This document shows positions 62,241 to 64,000 of a DNA stretch of 64,000 bases, piece by piece; position 1 is the first letter of the stretch; each line of letters starts with the position of its first letter. The notes beneath the pieces were generated by a model. It made no database searches. It worked only from the letters and a program-made list of their open reading frames with translations, and had not been told where the DNA came from. The translations under genes and the position numbers were made by a program. Source of the stretch: Haloplanus natans DSM 17983 (GTDB taxonomy: Archaea; Halobacteriota; Halobacteria; Halobacteriales; Haloferacaceae); contig NZ_KE386573.1 in NCBI RefSeq assembly GCF_000427685.1, positions 2,402,938 to 2,466,937 on the forward strand. The letters run 5' to 3'.

Positions 62241-62915
62241 TCACCGCCCGCGGACCGGAACGCCGTCGATACCGAGCAAGTCGGACAGCCCGTCCAGTTC
62301 GTAGGTCGGATCGACCGACAACTCGTCCGTTTCGCGGTGGGGCCGCCGGACGAACGCGGCGTCGAGGCCGGCGTTTTGCGCCGCCAGTACGTCCGATTCG
62401 CTGTCGCCGACGAACAACGCACGGTCGACCGCCAGATCCGACAGCGCGCGGTGGAGGTAGTAGGGATCGGGTTTCTTCCGTGCCAAACTCCGGATCGTGG
62501 GGTCGCGGCCGTAGGCGGTCGCGAAGAGATCGCGGGTGGCGAAGAAGTCGTGCATGAACTCGACGGTGTCCTGCTGGTTCGAACTGACGATACCGCGGGG
62601 AGCGTCGATCTCGCGGACGGCGTCGAAATCGTCGTAGAGGGCGGCCCGGCCGGCCCGGAGTTCGACCCGCTGGGCGTGCGAGGAGTGGTAGTCGCGGGCG
62701 CGCCAGAACCGGGCCGGATCGAGATCGTAGGCCGCACAGACATCGGCGAGTACGTCGGGCGTGACGCCGAGGGAGAGCCGGTCGATATCGTCGGGGTCGG
62801 GGTCGGGGACGCCGAGGGCGTCGAACGCCTCCCACGTCGCGCGGCGGAGCACCGATCGTTCGATCGGTTCGACCAGGACGCCGTCGTTGTCGAACAGAAC
62901 CGCCTCGTAGCTCAT
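62241..62915 (-). CDS. HAD-family hydrolase (phosphoglycolate phosphatase-like)
   Basis: This 224-residue protein begins MSYEAVLFDNDGVLVEPIER (motif I DNDGV; the first Asp is the nucleophile). Motif II is in APRGIVSSNQQDTVEFMHDF, motif III Lys in LARKKPDPYYLHRALSDL, and motif IV in ALFVGDSESDVLAAQNAGLD. The cap is inserted between motifs I and II (subclass I). A phosphomonoesterase for a small metabolite is expected; the substrate is unknown. It is divergent from the lipoprotein gene. Confidence 0.9.
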   Translation of the reverse strand: MSYEAVLFDNDGVLVEPIERSVLRRATWEAFDALGVPDPDPDDIDRLSLGVTPDVLADVCAAYDLDPARFWRARDYHSSHAQRVELRAGRAALYDDFDAVREIDAPRGIVSSNQQDTVEFMHDFFATRDLFATAYGRDPTIRSLARKKPDPYYLHRALSDLAVDRALFVGDSESDVLAAQNAGLDAAFVRRPHRETDELSVDPTYELDGLSDLLGIDGVPVRGR

Positions 62916-63072
62916 ACCCGAGGTACGCCCGTAGAGACGAAAAGGGTTTCATGCGGATCGCCGTCCCGGATTGCCGGCCGCGGTGGGGAAAGAGCGAGCG
63001 TGGTCGCCGCCGGTCTCGGCGCTGAGAATCGAAGGGCGAGCTTTAATCCCCTCGACCGCTACGTCCGCGTCG

Positions 63073-63648
63073 ATGGGCGACGACCGTGTCGAACGACGGA
63101 CGATCCTCGGCGCCGGTGCCGGCCTGCTCGCGTCGCTGAGCGGCTGTAGCGGCCTGTTCATCGAACCCGAAGCGACGGGGACGCCGGGCGGGGACGCGCC
63201 GACGGCGACGACGACGGCCACACCGACGGCGACGGCCACGCCCGAACCGACCCCGGAACCGACGCCGACGCCGGCCCCGCTCCCGAGCGAGGACATCGAG
63301 ATTCGGAACCGCCGGCTCGCCGTCCGGCGGAGCCAGTTCGAGAAGTTCGCCTTCGTCACGTATCGGTTCGACATCGAGAACGTGGGGACGCGGACGATCA
63401 GGGACGCCGAGTTCCGGGTCCGGGTCCGGTACGAACACGAGGAGTTCTCGCGGCTCGCCGCCACCGACTACCCCCGGTTCCGGTTCGACGACGACGCCGA
63501 CGACGACGAGGACGGCCTCACTCCCGACGAGACGGCGGGCGTGAGCGGGCGGGTTCGTTTCGAGCGCGACGGACGGGCACAGGAGTCCACCGCCGGCGAA
63601 CGGTTCGACCTCGAACTCGCGGTACGCCGAATACGGTACGTCCGATAG
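63073..63648 (+). CDS. Tat-exported haloarchaeal lipoprotein
   Basis: This 191-residue protein starts MGDDRVERRTILGAGAGLLA, a twin-Arg signal, followed by SLSGC, a lipobox. A Thr/Pro/Ala linker spans about 45 residues (TPTATATPEPTPEPTPTPAP). The mature domain reads IEIRNRRLAVRRSQFEKFAF, VTYRFDIENVGTRTIRDAEF and RVRVRYEHEEFSRLAATDYP, a beta-sandwich-like surface domain. It is predicted to be anchored outside the cell. The function is unknown. Its stop codon TAG lies inside the first six bases of repeat copy F. Confidence 0.78.
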   Translation: MGDDRVERRTILGAGAGLLASLSGCSGLFIEPEATGTPGGDAPTATTTATPTATATPEPTPEPTPTPAPLPSEDIEIRNRRLAVRRSQFEKFAFVTYRFDIENVGTRTIRDAEFRVRVRYEHEEFSRLAATDYPRFRFDDDADDDEDGLTPDETAGVSGRVRFERDGRAQESTAGERFDLELAVRRIRYVR

Positions 63649-63719
63649 CGATCATTGTAAGTCAGTACCGGTGGTTCTCCGACCCGTTCTGGCGAACCGC
63701 GGGTAAACAGTTACTATGA
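63643..63719 (+). repeat. palindromic repeat, copy F, with 9-bp deletion and flipped loop
   Basis: CGATAGCGATCATTGTAA, GTCAG, TACCGGTGGTTCTCC, loop GACCCGTTCT, GGCGAACCGCGGGTA, AACAG, TTACTATGA. The right outer arm has lost exactly nine bases compared with copy D (TTAC-AATAAACAC-TATGA), giving 77 bp. The loop is the reverse complement of that in copy D, although the left spacer is the same. The stop TAG of the preceding gene overlaps positions 4-6 of the element. Confidence 0.85.
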
Positions 63720-63793
63720 GACGGGCGGTCGTTATCGCGGCTGAGAGCGCGGGCGAATAACTAAGTCGATCGCTCACCGAGCGGGGGGCAACG

Positions 63794-64000
63794 GTGTTCA
63801 CCCTCGCCGCCGCTGCGCTCGGCCTCGCACTCGTTTTCGGTGCCGGAGCGTACGCCGTCACCCGACTCGACGCCCTCGACCATCGCGCCGTACTCGTCGT
63901 GGTCGCGGTGGGGTTGGCGGTCGGAGGCGTGGCCGCCCAGGCGGCACCCGTCACACCCGCGACGACGACCGGGACCGACCGGGTGCCGGACGCGGGGGCG
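63794..64000 (+). CDS. start of a membrane protein running off the right edge
   Basis: From GTG 63794 an open frame encodes FTLAAAALGLALVFGAGAYA, a first membrane helix, then RAVLVVVAVGLAVGGVAAQA, a second one, and a Thr/Pro-rich stretch up to the window edge. The start is chosen as the first codon before the hydrophobic run. Haloarchaeal short two-helix envelope proteins often look like this. The rest of the gene is outside the window, so no family call is possible. Confidence 0.5.
   Translation, partial: MFTLAAAALGLALVFGAGAYAVTRLDALDHRAVLVVVAVGLAVGGVAAQAAPVTPATTTGTDRVPDAGA

Noticed and set aside
1-64000. CRISPR array or cas genes
   Set aside because: No regularly spaced direct repeats and no Cas motifs were found. 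The palindromic repeats are far apart and of another type.

Overview
The window comes from a halophilic archaeon (class Halobacteria). The evidence is high GC with strongly acidic proteins, the archaeal factors TFB, NreA and aIF2-beta, many small families known mainly from haloarchaea, and TATA-like boxes about 28 bases upstream of start codons, the pattern of leaderless transcripts. The run RCK-DHH protein, PRC-barrel protein, LUD proteins, lactate permease, GlcD-type dehydrogenase resembles a block I recall from Haloferax volcanii. I therefore favour a Haloferacaceae-type lineage, without claiming a genus.

Layout. 0-10.4 kb: housekeeping and DNA repair (PolX, Mut7-C nuclease, NreA, TFB), a frameshifted uspA and a moeA with several frameshifts. 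10.4-11.1 kb: an IS6-type insertion sequence. 11.1-22.1 kb: small haloarchaeal proteins, an Ogg-type glycosylase, an APC permease, ThrRS, a sensor kinase, a glutaredoxin-like protein and a lipoprotein. 22.2-23.9 kb: the scar of an integrated element at a tRNA-Lys gene, with broken integrase and HTH genes, a DUF433/DUF5615 toxin-antitoxin-like pair and two extra copies of the tRNA 3' end. 24-37 kb: RCK-DHH protein, PRC-barrel protein and a lactate-utilisation island with two local regulators. 37-42.7 kb: GIY-YIG and DCC proteins, an Hrq1/MrfA-like helicase, PPK1. 42.8-50.2 kb: an RGP-like protein and a Fe3+-type ABC transporter under matching operators, then a GT-C membrane protein. 50-64 kb: Vms1/VLRF1 protein, a UbiA-lycopene cyclase fusion, IlvD, MoaB, an oxidoreductase, a CoA-transferase/LeuA-like pair, a second aIF2-beta, a FAH protein, UspA, MsrB, a HAD phosphatase and a Tat lipoprotein.

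The most unusual feature is a dispersed palindromic repeat of exactly 86 bp. I find six clear copies and four decayed ones. Its outer 18-bp arms and inner 15-bp arms keep pairing through compensatory changes, and the 10-base loop is kept. In many copies the terminal TGA of the element is the stop codon of the neighbouring gene, and in two copies the inner hairpin is flipped relative to the outer arms. A second theme is that convergent genes are often locked together by sharing their stop codons in a 4-base overlap.
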